Assembly: GCF_900103195.1 (NCBI RefSeq)
Contig: NZ_FMWU01000020.1
Location: 62,001 to 126,000 of the forward strand
Reading direction: 5' to 3'
DNA: 64,000 bases
Origin: Methylobacterium sp. UNC378MF
GTDB lineage: Bacteria > Pseudomonadota > Alphaproteobacteria > Rhizobiales > Beijerinckiaceae
Position 1 is the first letter of the stretch, and the number at the start of each line of letters is the position of its first letter. Shown here piece after piece: positions 32,879-40,981 of this stretch. The translations under genes were made by a program, and so were the position numbers. The notes beneath the pieces are model-generated. The model made no database searches. It saw nothing but the letters and a program-made list of their open reading frames with translations, and had not been told where the DNA came from.

Positions 32879-33103
32879 TCAGCCGATGTAGATCGCGCCG
32901 AAGCCGCAGGGCCCCGACAGGCGGACGCGGGTCTCCAGGTCGGCGATAATGTCCCGGAGCTCCGTCACGCTGGCCTTAGCCAACGCGACGTTCTCGCCGG
33001 TCGAGGCGACCGCCGCCACGTCCTTCGGACCGAGGCGCCGACGGAGGGCGGCCTTGGCGAGGGCGAGGTCGGCCTTGGCCTCGTCGAGTTCCTGAGCGGT
33101 CAT
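32879..33103 (-). CDS. Head-tail joining protein (gpW family)
   Basis: 74 residues from ATG 33103. The pattern (ELDEAKADLALAKAALRRRL; VALAKASVTELRDIIADLET; ending GPCGFGAIYIG) matches the lambda gpW family, a 60-75-residue protein completing DNA-filled heads. The start overlaps the TGA of a mini-ORF in the 25-bp repeat (ATGA). It is followed directly by the portal gene, the canonical gpW-gpB order. This gene looks intact although its neighbours are broken. Confidence 0.75.
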   Translation of the reverse strand: MTAQELDEAKADLALAKAALRRRLGPKDVAAVASTGENVALAKASVTELRDIIADLETRVRLSGPCGFGAIYIG

Positions 33104-33142
33104 AGGCGGGTCCCGGCTGTGCCCGCCCACCGTTCCCCCCGC

Positions 33143-33167
33143 CCATGCATCGGCCTACACATGCCGG
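33143..33167 (-). repeat. Element repeat, copy 2 (mini-ORF MCRPMHG..., coupled to gpW)
   Basis: The minus strand reads CCGGCATGTGTAGGCCGATG followed by CATGG. Its ATG opens a 20-codon frame starting MCRPMHG, whose TGA overlaps the gpW start codon, so translation of the leader could couple to gpW. Confidence 0.6.
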
Positions 33168-33178
33168 CCGGGGCGGTG

Positions 33179-33617
33179 TCAGTCCTCGTCGTAGGATGCG
33201 GCCCGCCCGAGGCCGGCGCCCCGCATCAGGGCGCGCATGTCGACCTTCGCGGACGGGCCCGCGAGGCCGGGCGCATCGTCGCCCGGGGTGGCCTCGCCCC
33301 GACCTTGCGAGGGCATGCGCAGGCCTGGCGGGACACGGATGGCGTTCGCCGTGGGCGCGGGCGGGCGGACCACGCGGCGGACGATGCGGTCCTCGGGCGC
33401 GGCCTCGACCGACCGCGGGGCGGCGGGCTCGGGGCTCTATTCCATCGGCATGGCCTCCTGGGCGGCATCGTCCTCGCGGGCGTCCTCGGAATCCCCGGCT
33501 CTCGAACCCTACAAGGCGGGCGGTGCCCTTGCGGACGGCCTCGGTCACGTGGCTGGAGATGGAGCGGCCGCGCAGGTCGGCGGGGCGGACGATGGGGTTG
33601 TCGTTGTAGCGGGGCAT
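33179..33617 (-). pseudogene. Phage hypothetical protein, frameshifted and with TAG
   Basis: It starts MPRYNDNPIVRPADLRGRSI, followed by SSHVTEAVRKGTARLVGFES; after a frameshift near 33500 the other frame carries EDAREDDAAQEAMPME, a TAG at 33437-33439, then SPEPAAPRSVEAAPEDRIVR and on to DMRALMRGAGLGRAASYDED. The original product would be about 145 residues. It lies between the 140-residue protein gene and gpW. The family is unknown. Confidence 0.55.
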
Positions 33618-33661
33618 GGGGGAGCGGCCCTGGTGGATGACCCCTCGACCGTCAGGCCGCC

Positions 33662-33686
33662 CCGTACATCGGCCAACACATGCCGG
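33662..33686 (-). repeat. Element repeat, copy 3 (mini-ORF MCWPMYGAA)
   Basis: The minus strand reads CCGGCATGTGTTGGCCGATG followed by TACGG and opens a nine-codon frame, MCWPMYGAA. It lies in the gap between the stop at 33699 and the start at 33617. Confidence 0.6.
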
Positions 33687-33698
33687 ATGGGACGCGGC

Positions 33699-34121
33699 TC
33701 AGGCCTGCCGGGTCAGCCCGAGGCGCTGCATGAGGGCGCGCTTGGCCTGTGGCTGCGCGACGCCCCGGCGCTCGACCAACTCCTCCATGGCCTGCCCGAG
33801 GACGGCGTCGAGGCCATAGGCGATGCCGTCGTAGCTCCTCTGTTCCTTCACGCGCGCGCGAAGCCCACCTCGACGAGACAGGTCGCAGAGGGCGGTGGCG
33901 ATGGCGGCCTCCACGAGGCGGGGCTCAGGGATGCCCTCGGCACGGCGACGGGCACGCTCGGCCCGCTTGCGCTCGGCGGCGTCCCGGCGCTCGCGTGCGG
34001 TGCGCGCCGAGCCAGACTCGGGCGCGCTGGCATCTTCGGCCTCGGACTCAGGGTCGAGGTGGATCTCGTACGGCATCTGCTCGCACAGGCCGGGGAGGAT
34101 GAAGGCGGGCTCGGTGAACAT
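33699..34121 (-). CDS. Phage-type hypothetical protein with basic helix
   Basis: It has 140 residues from ATG 34121 (ACAGGAGCC upstream); a longer frame reads into the upstream terminator and was not used. An acidic N-terminus (HLDPESEAEDASAPESGSA) is followed by a strongly basic helix (RRDAAERKRAERARRRAEGI) and a C-terminal helical domain (GIAYGLDAVLGQAMEELVER). It could bind nucleic acid. No family is recognised. Confidence 0.55.
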   Translation of the reverse strand: MFTEPAFILPGLCEQMPYEIHLDPESEAEDASAPESGSARTARERRDAAERKRAERARRRAEGIPEPRLVEAAIATALCDLSRRGGLRARVKEQRSYDGIAYGLDAVLGQAMEELVERRGVAQPQAKRALMQRLGLTRQA

Positions 34122-34182
34122 GCGGGCTGGCTCCTGTTGGAGATCATGCCAGCCGGCCCGGCAAGGCACAGCATCAGAACGA

Positions 34183-34218
34183 AGAAGGCCCCCCGCCCGG
34201 GTGGGACGGAGGGCCTTC
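34183..34218 (-). terminator. Terminator after the replication gene
   Basis: On the minus strand GAAGGCCCTCC and GGGGGGCCTTC form a GC-rich stem followed by TTCGTTCT. It is about 70 bases past the stop of the large replication gene at 34290. Confidence 0.65.
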
Positions 34219-34289
34219 ACGATGAGGTGCATCGTCAGCCCGCGAGAGCCTGCCAGCATATTGCCAGGGTGCTCGGCAATAGACAACGC

Positions 34290-36269
34290 CTATGGTGCGT
34301 GGGCGCGTGCACGCTGGCGTGATGCGAGTACCCTGAGCTCCGCCATGCGCGCATCCCCGGCCGCGAGGCCAGCAGGGTCGCGCAGGGCGCGAGCTTGGGC
34401 TGCGAGCCTGCCGAGCAGCCCCACTCTCCCAACGGGCGGAAGAGGCACCTCGGGGGCTTCCTCAGGGCATCCATCATCCAGTGCGGCCAGGGATACAGGG
34501 GCAGGTCTCGGAGGGGTGACGGCGGGCCTTAGCGGAGCGAGGTCTGAGGGGACGTCGGCGGGTGGCAGGTAAGGGGCGAGGAGCGCTAGGGACGAGCGAG
34601 TGCGAGGAGCAGCGAGGACGGGCGGCGTCTCATCAGGAGGGGGGACAGGCTCGGCCGCAGCCGGGGTCCGGAAAGCTAGGAGGAAGGCCGGAACGGGCAC
34701 GGCGGCAACAGGCGCAGGGGGCTCTACAGGGGCCGGAGAGAGAGCCCCGGGCTCCGGAGGAGGGGCGTCAACACGGGGACGGGGAGAACCCGGGCGGGGC
34801 GGGAGGAGACCCAGGAAGGGGCGGAAGCGAGCCCCGGTCCCGGAGGGGGAGACCACGGGTTCGGGAGAGGACAACAAGGGCTCCGCGGAAGGGGCGACCT
34901 CAAGCTCCGCGATGGGGGTCTCGACAGGTTCGCCCACCCCCGGCTCCCTATATCGGATCATTTGGGTCGTCTCACCTATAGAATCCTTCCGCGAACCCCT
35001 TAAGGTTGCAGGTGAAATCCGGTCCAGCGTACCTTCCAGGACATCGTTCATGATGCCCTTCAACTCGGCCTGCCGACCCTCCGGTGCGAGGAAGCTGTCG
35101 TGGACCGGCAGGGCCGGGAGCTCAGCCTTCTCGTAGGCCTTGAGGACCTCTAGGGCCATGCGGGCATCGATGGCCATCAGCGAGACACCAGCGTCGCTCC
35201 CGATGTAGCCCGCGATGGCCGGGTTGTGAGCGATGACCTTGTCGATGATGCGCCGGGTCTCGGTCCAGCCGTAGGGCCACACTGGCGAGCCGTCGGCCTT
35301 CTTTTGGCGGGCCTTCTCTATCAGGGCCCCGGCCGCGGCGTTCAGGGTCGCGGCGTTGATGGCCACGTTCAGCGCAAGCTTGCCGACCCACCGCTGGTAG
35401 TGAGGCAGCGCGTAGCAATCGAACCCGGCGGGCATCCTCTCCCCGCGCATGGCGTACAGTAGGCGCGGGTGCAGGGAGGCGAAATCTTCCTCGATGACCA
35501 CTTCGCCGTTGATCAACAGGTCGAGCCGCCGGTCCTTGGGCAGCCCCTCCCAAAAGCCGCCGTAGATTCGACCGCCCTGCCGGAATCCTCCACGGCTGAA
35601 AACACGGTAGACATCGACCTTCGGCGTGATGCGGGCGCAGGCCCATGTCTCGACACCGTCTTTCACCTTCCGGGCGCGAACGTGGTGCGCGGTCCGCTCC
35701 CAGTTGTCCGGCGAGGCCGAGGCCGAGACGTCGACCGAGAAGCTGTTCATGAACCGGTTGAGGTTGCCGATTTCGCGCGTCAGTCGCCGGGTTTCGGATG
35801 TGTCCTCGTAGTCGATGCGGGAGCCGTCCTCGCCCTTCAAGACGAGCGGGCAGCGCGAGCCAAGATACTCGATCGGCTGACCGGCCAGGATCTCGACGAG
35901 ACGGTTTGAAGCCCGCATGCGGCTCTGCATGCCATGGGTCAGGTGGGCGCCGGGCTTCGACCGGATCTCCTCGATAAGGCCGAGGCGCCCAAGTTCGTTC
36001 ACGGTCTGCAGCACCGACGAGTAGGTGTAGTCCGTCCCCTCGTACCGCCCTTGGGCCGCGTAGAAGTCCCGAGAGCGGCTGTAGGAGACGTAGGGCCGGT
36101 CGCTGTCCGATGCCAAGGCGAGCGCCGCCAGGACGCTGGCCATGGCTCTGTTGATCTTGGAGCGGGAGAACTTCGGCAGGCCTGCGGCGGCAACCAAGTC
36201 TTCGGATACGCGCCAGTGGAAATCCAGAGCGCGGGCATTGCGCGCCAATTCGTCATCGTGCTCGGGCAT
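34290..36269 (-). CDS. Replication protein with family-A DNA polymerase-like palm motifs
   Basis: It has 659 residues from ATG 36269 (GCGAGAGCC upstream). An N-terminal helical region (about 1-230) contains winged-helix-like KINRAMASVLAALALASDSD. The middle has three motifs in polymerase-A order: motif A-like EEDFASLHPRLLYAM (Asp about residue 262, compare DYSQIELR), motif B-like RWVGKLALNVAINA (Lys about 297, compare RxxxKxxxNFGxxYG) and motif C-like LPVHDSFLAPEG (His-Asp about 389-390, compare VHDE). The 3'-5' exonuclease and fingers of normal Pol A are absent. The last 200 residues are Pro/Ala-rich and disordered. Probable element replicase or primase-polymerase; function unproven. Confidence 0.65.
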   Translation of the reverse strand: MPEHDDELARNARALDFHWRVSEDLVAAAGLPKFSRSKINRAMASVLAALALASDSDRPYVSYSRSRDFYAAQGRYEGTDYTYSSVLQTVNELGRLGLIEEIRSKPGAHLTHGMQSRMRASNRLVEILAGQPIEYLGSRCPLVLKGEDGSRIDYEDTSETRRLTREIGNLNRFMNSFSVDVSASASPDNWERTAHHVRARKVKDGVETWACARITPKVDVYRVFSRGGFRQGGRIYGGFWEGLPKDRRLDLLINGEVVIEEDFASLHPRLLYAMRGERMPAGFDCYALPHYQRWVGKLALNVAINAATLNAAAGALIEKARQKKADGSPVWPYGWTETRRIIDKVIAHNPAIAGYIGSDAGVSLMAIDARMALEVLKAYEKAELPALPVHDSFLAPEGRQAELKGIMNDVLEGTLDRISPATLRGSRKDSIGETTQMIRYREPGVGEPVETPIAELEVAPSAEPLLSSPEPVVSPSGTGARFRPFLGLLPPRPGSPRPRVDAPPPEPGALSPAPVEPPAPVAAVPVPAFLLAFRTPAAAEPVPPPDETPPVLAAPRTRSSLALLAPYLPPADVPSDLAPLRPAVTPPRPAPVSLAALDDGCPEEAPEVPLPPVGRVGLLGRLAAQARALRDPAGLAAGDARMAELRVLASRQRARAHAP

Positions 36270-36302
36270 GTGGCTCTCGCGGTGGAGCACACGCCGGGGC
36301 AC

Positions 36303-36889
36303 CTCTGACCCGACGCGGCTCGCGCATGCTCCGCCGCGCTTTTGCTAATAGCTAGAGGCGCTTAGCGGTGCGCCATGAACGCGATTCCTGATCCTTGGCC
36401 GAGCGGAAAGCGCCTATGCGAACCGCGGCAGGGAGGCCCGTCAGGGCACTTCAATTTTGAAAGTTGACCCCGGCATCATCCAGGTCGCTCGATCCAAACA
36501 AATCGGCTCCCCGGTGCCTTCCGCGTGGGTGCGACAAAAGCGCATCGTCGGAGACCTGCCTGTGAATGGGTCGGACTGCTCGAGGGCGGCGCTCCACCTC
36601 AGCGGGCATGTGGCTGCCGCTTACATTGCACTTGGCGTAAGCGTCATAGCCAATTTCAGTGCTTATCCATCCCGATGCTCCCGTCAATGATGCGCAGCAA
36701 CCTGCTATAATCAATCGTTATAGGTAAAAACTAAACAATCCGATGTTGTGCTTAATCATAAATTTAAGCAATGCCAGATAGTTGGGAGCACACCTTGCGA
36801 TTACGAGCCACCAAAATTTATCAGTATTTAGACAAACGAAATATTATTATTTGACCGAGAAGTATTATTACTGAGATTTAGAATGAAAC
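36303..36889. other. AT-rich intergenic region, right part of the element
   Basis: No gene supported. From about 36690 to 36885 the sequence is much richer in A+T than the surrounding window (many TTA/AAT words), a possible origin, promoter or foreign patch. No iterons were recognised. Confidence 0.45.
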
Positions 36890-36915
36890 GGGCCCCAGCA
36901 GTGATGCCGGGGCCC
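36890..36915 (-). terminator. Rho-independent terminator after the 71-residue gene
   Basis: On the minus strand GGGCCCC and GGGGCCC pair around a 12-base loop, followed by GTTTCATTCT. It is 11 bases past the stop at 36927. Confidence 0.75.
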
Positions 36916-36926
36916 AATTGGACGTC

Positions 36927-37142
36927 TCAGAGTGCCGACGTACGGAAATCTTCCATGTTGTAGGCAACCTCGTCGAGATCGTCGAGCCAGTTTAAGACGG
37001 CCAAACCGCGGTCGCCTTGTTGCCACTGCTCGGACATGAACTCGAGCCTGTACCTCTGATCCTCGATGAAATCTTGGAGAGAGTGGTACGAGGCCGCGAG
37101 CTCGAGTTCGAGCTTCTTGGGCATCTTCATTCTGACCCGCAT
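36927..37142 (-). CDS. Small hypothetical protein with terminator
   Basis: 71 residues from ATG 37142 (GTGAGG upstream). The sequence is helical and acidic (KLELELAASYHSLQDFIEDQ; GLAVLNWLDDLDEVAYNMED). A terminator follows directly, supporting a real transcript. No family is recognised. The gene lies between the AT-rich patch and the insertion-sequence zone, so it may mark the right end of the element. Confidence 0.6.
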   Translation of the reverse strand: MRVRMKMPKKLELELAASYHSLQDFIEDQRYRLEFMSEQWQQGDRGLAVLNWLDDLDEVAYNMEDFRTSAL

Positions 37143-37398
37143 TGCTGGGTACCTCACACGATCCGCTCCCAAAGCCGAGAGCAATAAAGAGGACCGGCCT
37201 TGTGGGTGTGTGAGCAGCGCCGCCTTCAACATACTGCGCCGCGCGAGTTTCCAACAAGTTAAGACCTGTTCTGAACGTCGTCGCTGATGTCGGCCTACCG
37301 GGGAGTATGAACGGGCTCTAAAGTGTGAACCGAACCAAGGCGTAGCAGGGTTTGTGGTTTTGTAATTCAGGGCCGCCGTTTACAGCGTGGAGGCGGCG

Positions 37399-37832
37399 AT
37401 GGCGGACCTGATCTGGCTTCGAATGAGCAGTGGGCGGTGATGGCCCCGTTCATGCCCAAGGATCAACCCGGACCCGAGCGAAAGGACGACCGGCAGATCA
37501 TCTCTGGCATCCTGCGAGTGCCCACCTCGGGCTGCCGCTGGCGTGACTGCCCGGTCGCGTATGTGCCTCGCACGACCGTCTACAACCGTTTCAACCGCTG
37601 GTCCCGGCGTGGCTTCTGGAAGGCGATGTTGGCCGCCCTGGCCAAGGCCGGCTGGTCGGGCGAGGCGGCTGCCATCGACAGCACCTACGTGCGAGCACAT
37701 TGCTCGGCGCACGGCGGGATAGGTGGGCGCAGGCCCAGGCCATCGGCCCGTCGCGTGGCGGCCAGACGACCAAGGTCCATTCGCTCACCGACGTCCTCGG
37801 TCGGCCCGGCGTGCTCCTACTGACGCCCGGCA
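37399..37832 (+). pseudogene. IS5-family transposase fragment
   Basis: Frame fragments SNEQWAVMAPFMPKDQPGPE ... RQIISGILRVPTSGCRWRDC ... AAAIDSTYVRAH (first catalytic Asp) ... GPSRGGQTTKVHSLTDVLGR are IS5-family transposase. A frameshift near 37420 and another near 37715 break it, and it is cut at 37833 by the left end of an IS3-family copy. Dead relic. Confidence 0.75.
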
Positions 37833-38232
37833 TGTCCGCCGTCAGCACTCCTGAGACAGATTGAGGGCCTTCACGAACGGAGGATGGTTGGTTCAACGTA
37901 GCCCCCAGGAGCGAAGATGAAACAGACGTCCGGGCCGGCACGAAAGCCGGCGGAAGCCGTAATCTAGGATATCCGTCGAGCCACACGCCGGCAGTTCTCG
38001 GCCGAGGAGAAGATCCGCATCGTGCTGGAAGGCCTGCGCGGTGAGGACAGCACCGCCGAGCTGTGCCGGCGCGAGGGCATCGCCAGTTCGATGTACTACG
38101 GCTGGTCCAAGGAGTTCTTGGAAGCTGGCAAGAAGCGGCTGGCCGGTGACACGGCTCGGGCCGCGGCCGCCGACGAGGTCAAGGACCTGCGCCGCAAGCC
38201 AGGCGCGCTGGAGGGGGTCGTGGCCGACCTCG
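37833..38232 (+). mobile_element. IS3-family element, truncated copy (left end plus part of orfA)
   Basis: It starts with the same TGTCCGCCGTCAGCACTCCT left end as the full copy at 38564 and stays nearly identical for 400 bases, through the start of orfA (ATG 37917). orfA has a TAG at its 17th codon (position of AAG in the good copy) and stops matching at 38232, where an IS91-type fragment begins. Non-functional partial duplicate. Confidence 0.8.
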
Positions 38233-38342
38233 ATCGCCGCCATCACCCTCAGCGTATCCAGGCTCAGATGCCCGGCCTGCTCGGCGCGATAGACCGGACC
38301 GGCGGCGCGGAAGACGTTGGCCAACTCGATCGCGGCGGGCAT
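38231..38342 (-). pseudogene. IS91-family transposase, N-terminal scrap
   Basis: From ATG 38342 the minus strand reads MPAAIELANVFRAAGPVYRA then EQAGHLSLDTLRVMAAI, the characteristic beginning of IS91-type (Y2 HUH) transposases; it is cut by the IS3 copy after 37 codons. Confidence 0.7.
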
Positions 38343-38346
38343 CGTC

Positions 38347-38563
38347 TCAGTCCGGCGCTGCCCCCTGTCTATGGAACAGGGCGAGCCTGTCGAGGGGGCT
38401 GGTCACGGCCCGCACCGTCCGGGTTGCGACCTTGGCGTAGAGGGCGGTGGTGTCGAGCCGGCTGTGCCCGAGCAGGACCTGGATGACGCGGATGTCGACG
38501 CCGTCGTCCAGGAGATGGGTGGCGAAGGAGTGGCGCAGGGTATGGGGACCGACGCGCTTGGGG
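38347..38563 (-). pseudogene. Tyrosine recombinase (XerC/D-like), C-terminal scrap
   Basis: The minus-strand frame reads PHTLRHSFATHLLDDGVDIR then VIQVLLGHSRLDTTALYAKV, with catalytic H-x-L-R, LLGH and Tyr. The N-terminal two-thirds is cut off by the IS3 left end at 38564. Its stop is 5 bases before the IS91 transposase start, the paired integrase-IS91 arrangement seen in many proteobacterial IS91-like units. Confidence 0.75.
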
Positions 38564-38647
38564 TGTCCGCCGTCAGCACTCCTGAGACAAATTGAGGGTC
38601 TTCACGAACGGAGGATGGCTGGTTCATCGTAGCCCCCAGGAGCGAAG

Positions 38648-39022
38648 ATGAAACAGACGTCCGGGCCGGCGCAAAAGCCGGCAGAAGCCGTGATCAAGGA
38701 CATCCGCCGCGCCACGCGCCGGCAGTTCTCGGCCGAGGAGAAGATCCGCATCGTGCTGGAAGGGCTGCGCGGTGAGGACAGCATCGCCGAGCTGTGCCGG
38801 CGCGAAGGCATCGCCAGCTCGATGTACTATGGCTGGTCCAAGGAGTTCTTGGAGGCCGGCAAGAAGCGGCTGGCCGGCGACACGGCCCGTGCCGCGACCG
38901 CCGACGAGGTCCAGGACCTGCGTCGCGAGGCGGGTGCGCTGAAGGAGGTCGTGGCCGATCTCGTCCTGGAAAACCGCCTGCTGAAAAAAAGTATGACCGG
39001 GGCTGGGGGCGACGAGGCATGA
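38648..39022 (+). CDS. IS3-family transposase OrfA
   Basis: 124 residues. Helix-turn-helix (RRQFSAEEKIRIVLEGLRGE ... IAELCRREGIASSMYYGWSK) and a leucine-zipper-like C-terminus (EAGALKEVVADLVLENRLLK). A run of seven A (38984-38990) followed by G near its end is a classical site for -1 frameshifting that would make the OrfAB transposase. Its TGA overlaps an ATG in the orfB frame. Confidence 0.9.
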   Translation: MKQTSGPAQKPAEAVIKDIRRATRRQFSAEEKIRIVLEGLRGEDSIAELCRREGIASSMYYGWSKEFLEAGKKRLAGDTARAATADEVQDLRREAGALKEVVADLVLENRLLKKSMTGAGGDEA

Positions 39023-39999
39023 GGTACCCGGCCCCCGAGAAGCTGGAGATCATCCGGCTGGTCGAGCAATCCCATCTGTCGGTGCGCGCCACCCTGGAGA
39101 AGCTCGGCGTCACCCGGGCTACGTTCTACCGGTGGTACGACGCTTTCCAGCGTGGCGGCCCCGAGGCATTGGCGGATCGCCCGTCCCGACCCAGCCGGGT
39201 CTGGAACCGGTTGCCCGCCGAGGTCCGCGAGCAGATCGTCGCCCTCGCGCTGGAGCAGCCGGAGCTCAGCCCGCGCGAGTTGGCGGTGCGCTTCACCGAC
39301 GAGCGGCGCTACTTCGTCTCGGAGGCCACCGTCTACCGCCTGCTCAAGGCCCAGGACCTGATCACCAGCCCGGCCTACATTGTGGTCAAAGCCGCCAACG
39401 AGTTCCGCGACAAGACCACCGCACCCAACCAACTCTGGCAGACGGACTTCACCTATCTGAAGGTGATCGGCTGGGGTTGGTACTACCTCTCGACCGTGCT
39501 GGATGACTTCTCGCGCTTCATCGTGGCGTGGAAGCTGTGCGCGACGATGCAGGTCGGCGACGTCACCGCCACGCTCGATCTTGCGCTGGCGGCGGCCGGG
39601 CTCGATCATGTGCAGGTGGCGCATCGGCCGCGGCTGCTCTCCGACAATGGATCAAGCTACGTCGCGGGTGATCTGGCCGACTGGCTCGGCAGCCGGGGCA
39701 TGACCCATATCCGCGGCGCGCCCCGCCATCCTCAAACGCAGGGCAAGATCGAGCGCTGGCACCAGACGCTCAAGAACCGCATCCTGCTCGAACACGCCTA
39801 CCTGCCCGGCGAACTGGAGGCGCGGGTTGCCGCCTTCGTCGAGCATTACAACCACGCTCGGGCTCACGAGAGCCTGGGCAACCTCACTCCCGCCGACGTC
39901 TACTTCGGCCGCGGCGAGACGATCTTGCGTGAGCGGGCGCGGATCAAGCGCCAGACCCTCATCGATCGCCGCTTGCGCCACCACGCGCAGGCTGCCTAA
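39019..39999 (+). CDS. IS3-family transposase OrfB (DDE integrase domain)
   Basis: 326 residues from ATG 39019; by frameshift at 38984-38990 it is also the second half of OrfAB. An N-terminal HTH (SVRATLEKLGVTRATFYRWY) precedes the rve domain: LWQTDFTYLK (Asp), PRLLSDNGSSY (Asp), GKIERWHQTLKN (Glu), the intact D-D-E triad. Confidence 0.9.
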   Translation: MRYPAPEKLEIIRLVEQSHLSVRATLEKLGVTRATFYRWYDAFQRGGPEALADRPSRPSRVWNRLPAEVREQIVALALEQPELSPRELAVRFTDERRYFVSEATVYRLLKAQDLITSPAYIVVKAANEFRDKTTAPNQLWQTDFTYLKVIGWGWYYLSTVLDDFSRFIVAWKLCATMQVGDVTATLDLALAAAGLDHVQVAHRPRLLSDNGSSYVAGDLADWLGSRGMTHIRGAPRHPQTQGKIERWHQTLKNRILLEHAYLPGELEARVAAFVEHYNHARAHESLGNLTPADVYFGRGETILRERARIKRQTLIDRRLRHHAQAA

Positions 40000-40073
40000 C
40001 CTCTCAACCCAGAAGGACCAGAGCCTCCGTTCCTGAGCGCCTCAAGTCGTCTCAAATCATCTGACGACGGACA

Positions 40074-40981
40074 CGACTGTAGCCGACGATATCCGTGATC
40101 AAGATCGCGGCGAGACGGCGCTCGACGGGCCTGTCCAAAACCGCCTCCTTCGGCTCAGACTTCCACCGGTTCTCATATCACGGCTGCGCCCCTCGGCTAC
40201 TATCGGCTGGCTATGCAGTTCTTCAGAGCCGCGACAGCAGCAACAGATGAGGTGGTCGTGGGCGACAAAAATCGTCCAGAGTGGCTGTACGGGAGGACTG
40301 AGTACAATTTCTGTTTGGCGGCGGCCCGAAGCATAAGCGATTGCGCATGGCAGCGAGCACCTCGATCTCGATGGGATATGTCGAAACCCGTGAGACGCCA
40401 CAGCAGCGTCCGCTTTGGCCAGTTCTCGCTTTGAAGCAGACGAGCCGGTTTCCACCCATCTGAGACGTTCGTCCGGGCACCGGGCGGCGGCAGATGCTGG
40501 CCGAAAGCGGCTGGTCCGCTTCGAGTCAGATCCGCTGCAAAAGCGAATCTGACCCCTACCGACCAACCCCAGACGTGCGGACAGCCACCGCTGCTTCCCA
40601 ATAGCCGCCATTCGTCGGCTCCTCGGCTTCGGATGCTTTGCGCTCCAAAGGATCGCCACTAGCCAAGCGCCCGGCCGCCGAGGCGACACGCCCGGCCTTC
40701 CTGCGCCCTAAGGTCTGCGACGAGGCTCGCTCCCGACCGCAAATAAACTACGTGGACCTTACTCGTCTGCGCCGCCCACCGCGGGCTGGTAATGCCCTCC
40801 TGGCCTCCATGAGATCACTGGCATCGCCTGGATCGGTCGCGGCTGGATCTTTGGCGTCCAAGTCACGATCGATACAAGCCGACCACCATCGCCCGTGGGC
40901 GACGGCGGCCGAGATGGCTGTCTAAAACATCGCCCGCAATGGCCCGAACGCCGGCGCGCGGTAGGGCCGGATCAAGGTGAT
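40074..40981. repeat. Long intergenic region with degenerate dispersed repeats
   Basis: No gene is supported over 900 bases. It contains several decayed copies of a repeat: CACCCATCTGAGACGTTCGT, GATGCTGGCCGAAAGCGG and CGTCCGCTTTGGCCAGTTCT. Similar words occur at 42.85-42.9 kb (CACCCATATGAGACGCTC; GATGCTGGCCGAGAGC). Confidence 0.5.

Larger units (their letters stand above)
38564..40073 (+). mobile_element. Complete IS3-family insertion sequence, about 1.51 kb
   Basis: Ends are inverted repeats: left TGTCCGCCGTCAG and right, read inward, TGTCCGTCGTCAG. Inside are orfA and orfB with an A7 slippery run. No target duplication is evident (flanks GGG and CGA), which fits rearrangement involving the truncated copy to its left. 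The element looks capable of transposition. Confidence 0.85.

Noticed and set aside
29435..33617. Host-wide altered genetic code (TGA=Trp, TAG=Gln)
   Set aside because: TGA and TAG end many intact genes in the window, and frameshifts accompany the stops in the head region; only a phage-specific recoding remains as a minor alternative.
38564..40073. Target-site duplication around the full IS3 element
   Set aside because: The flanks GGG and CGA do not match; none claimed.
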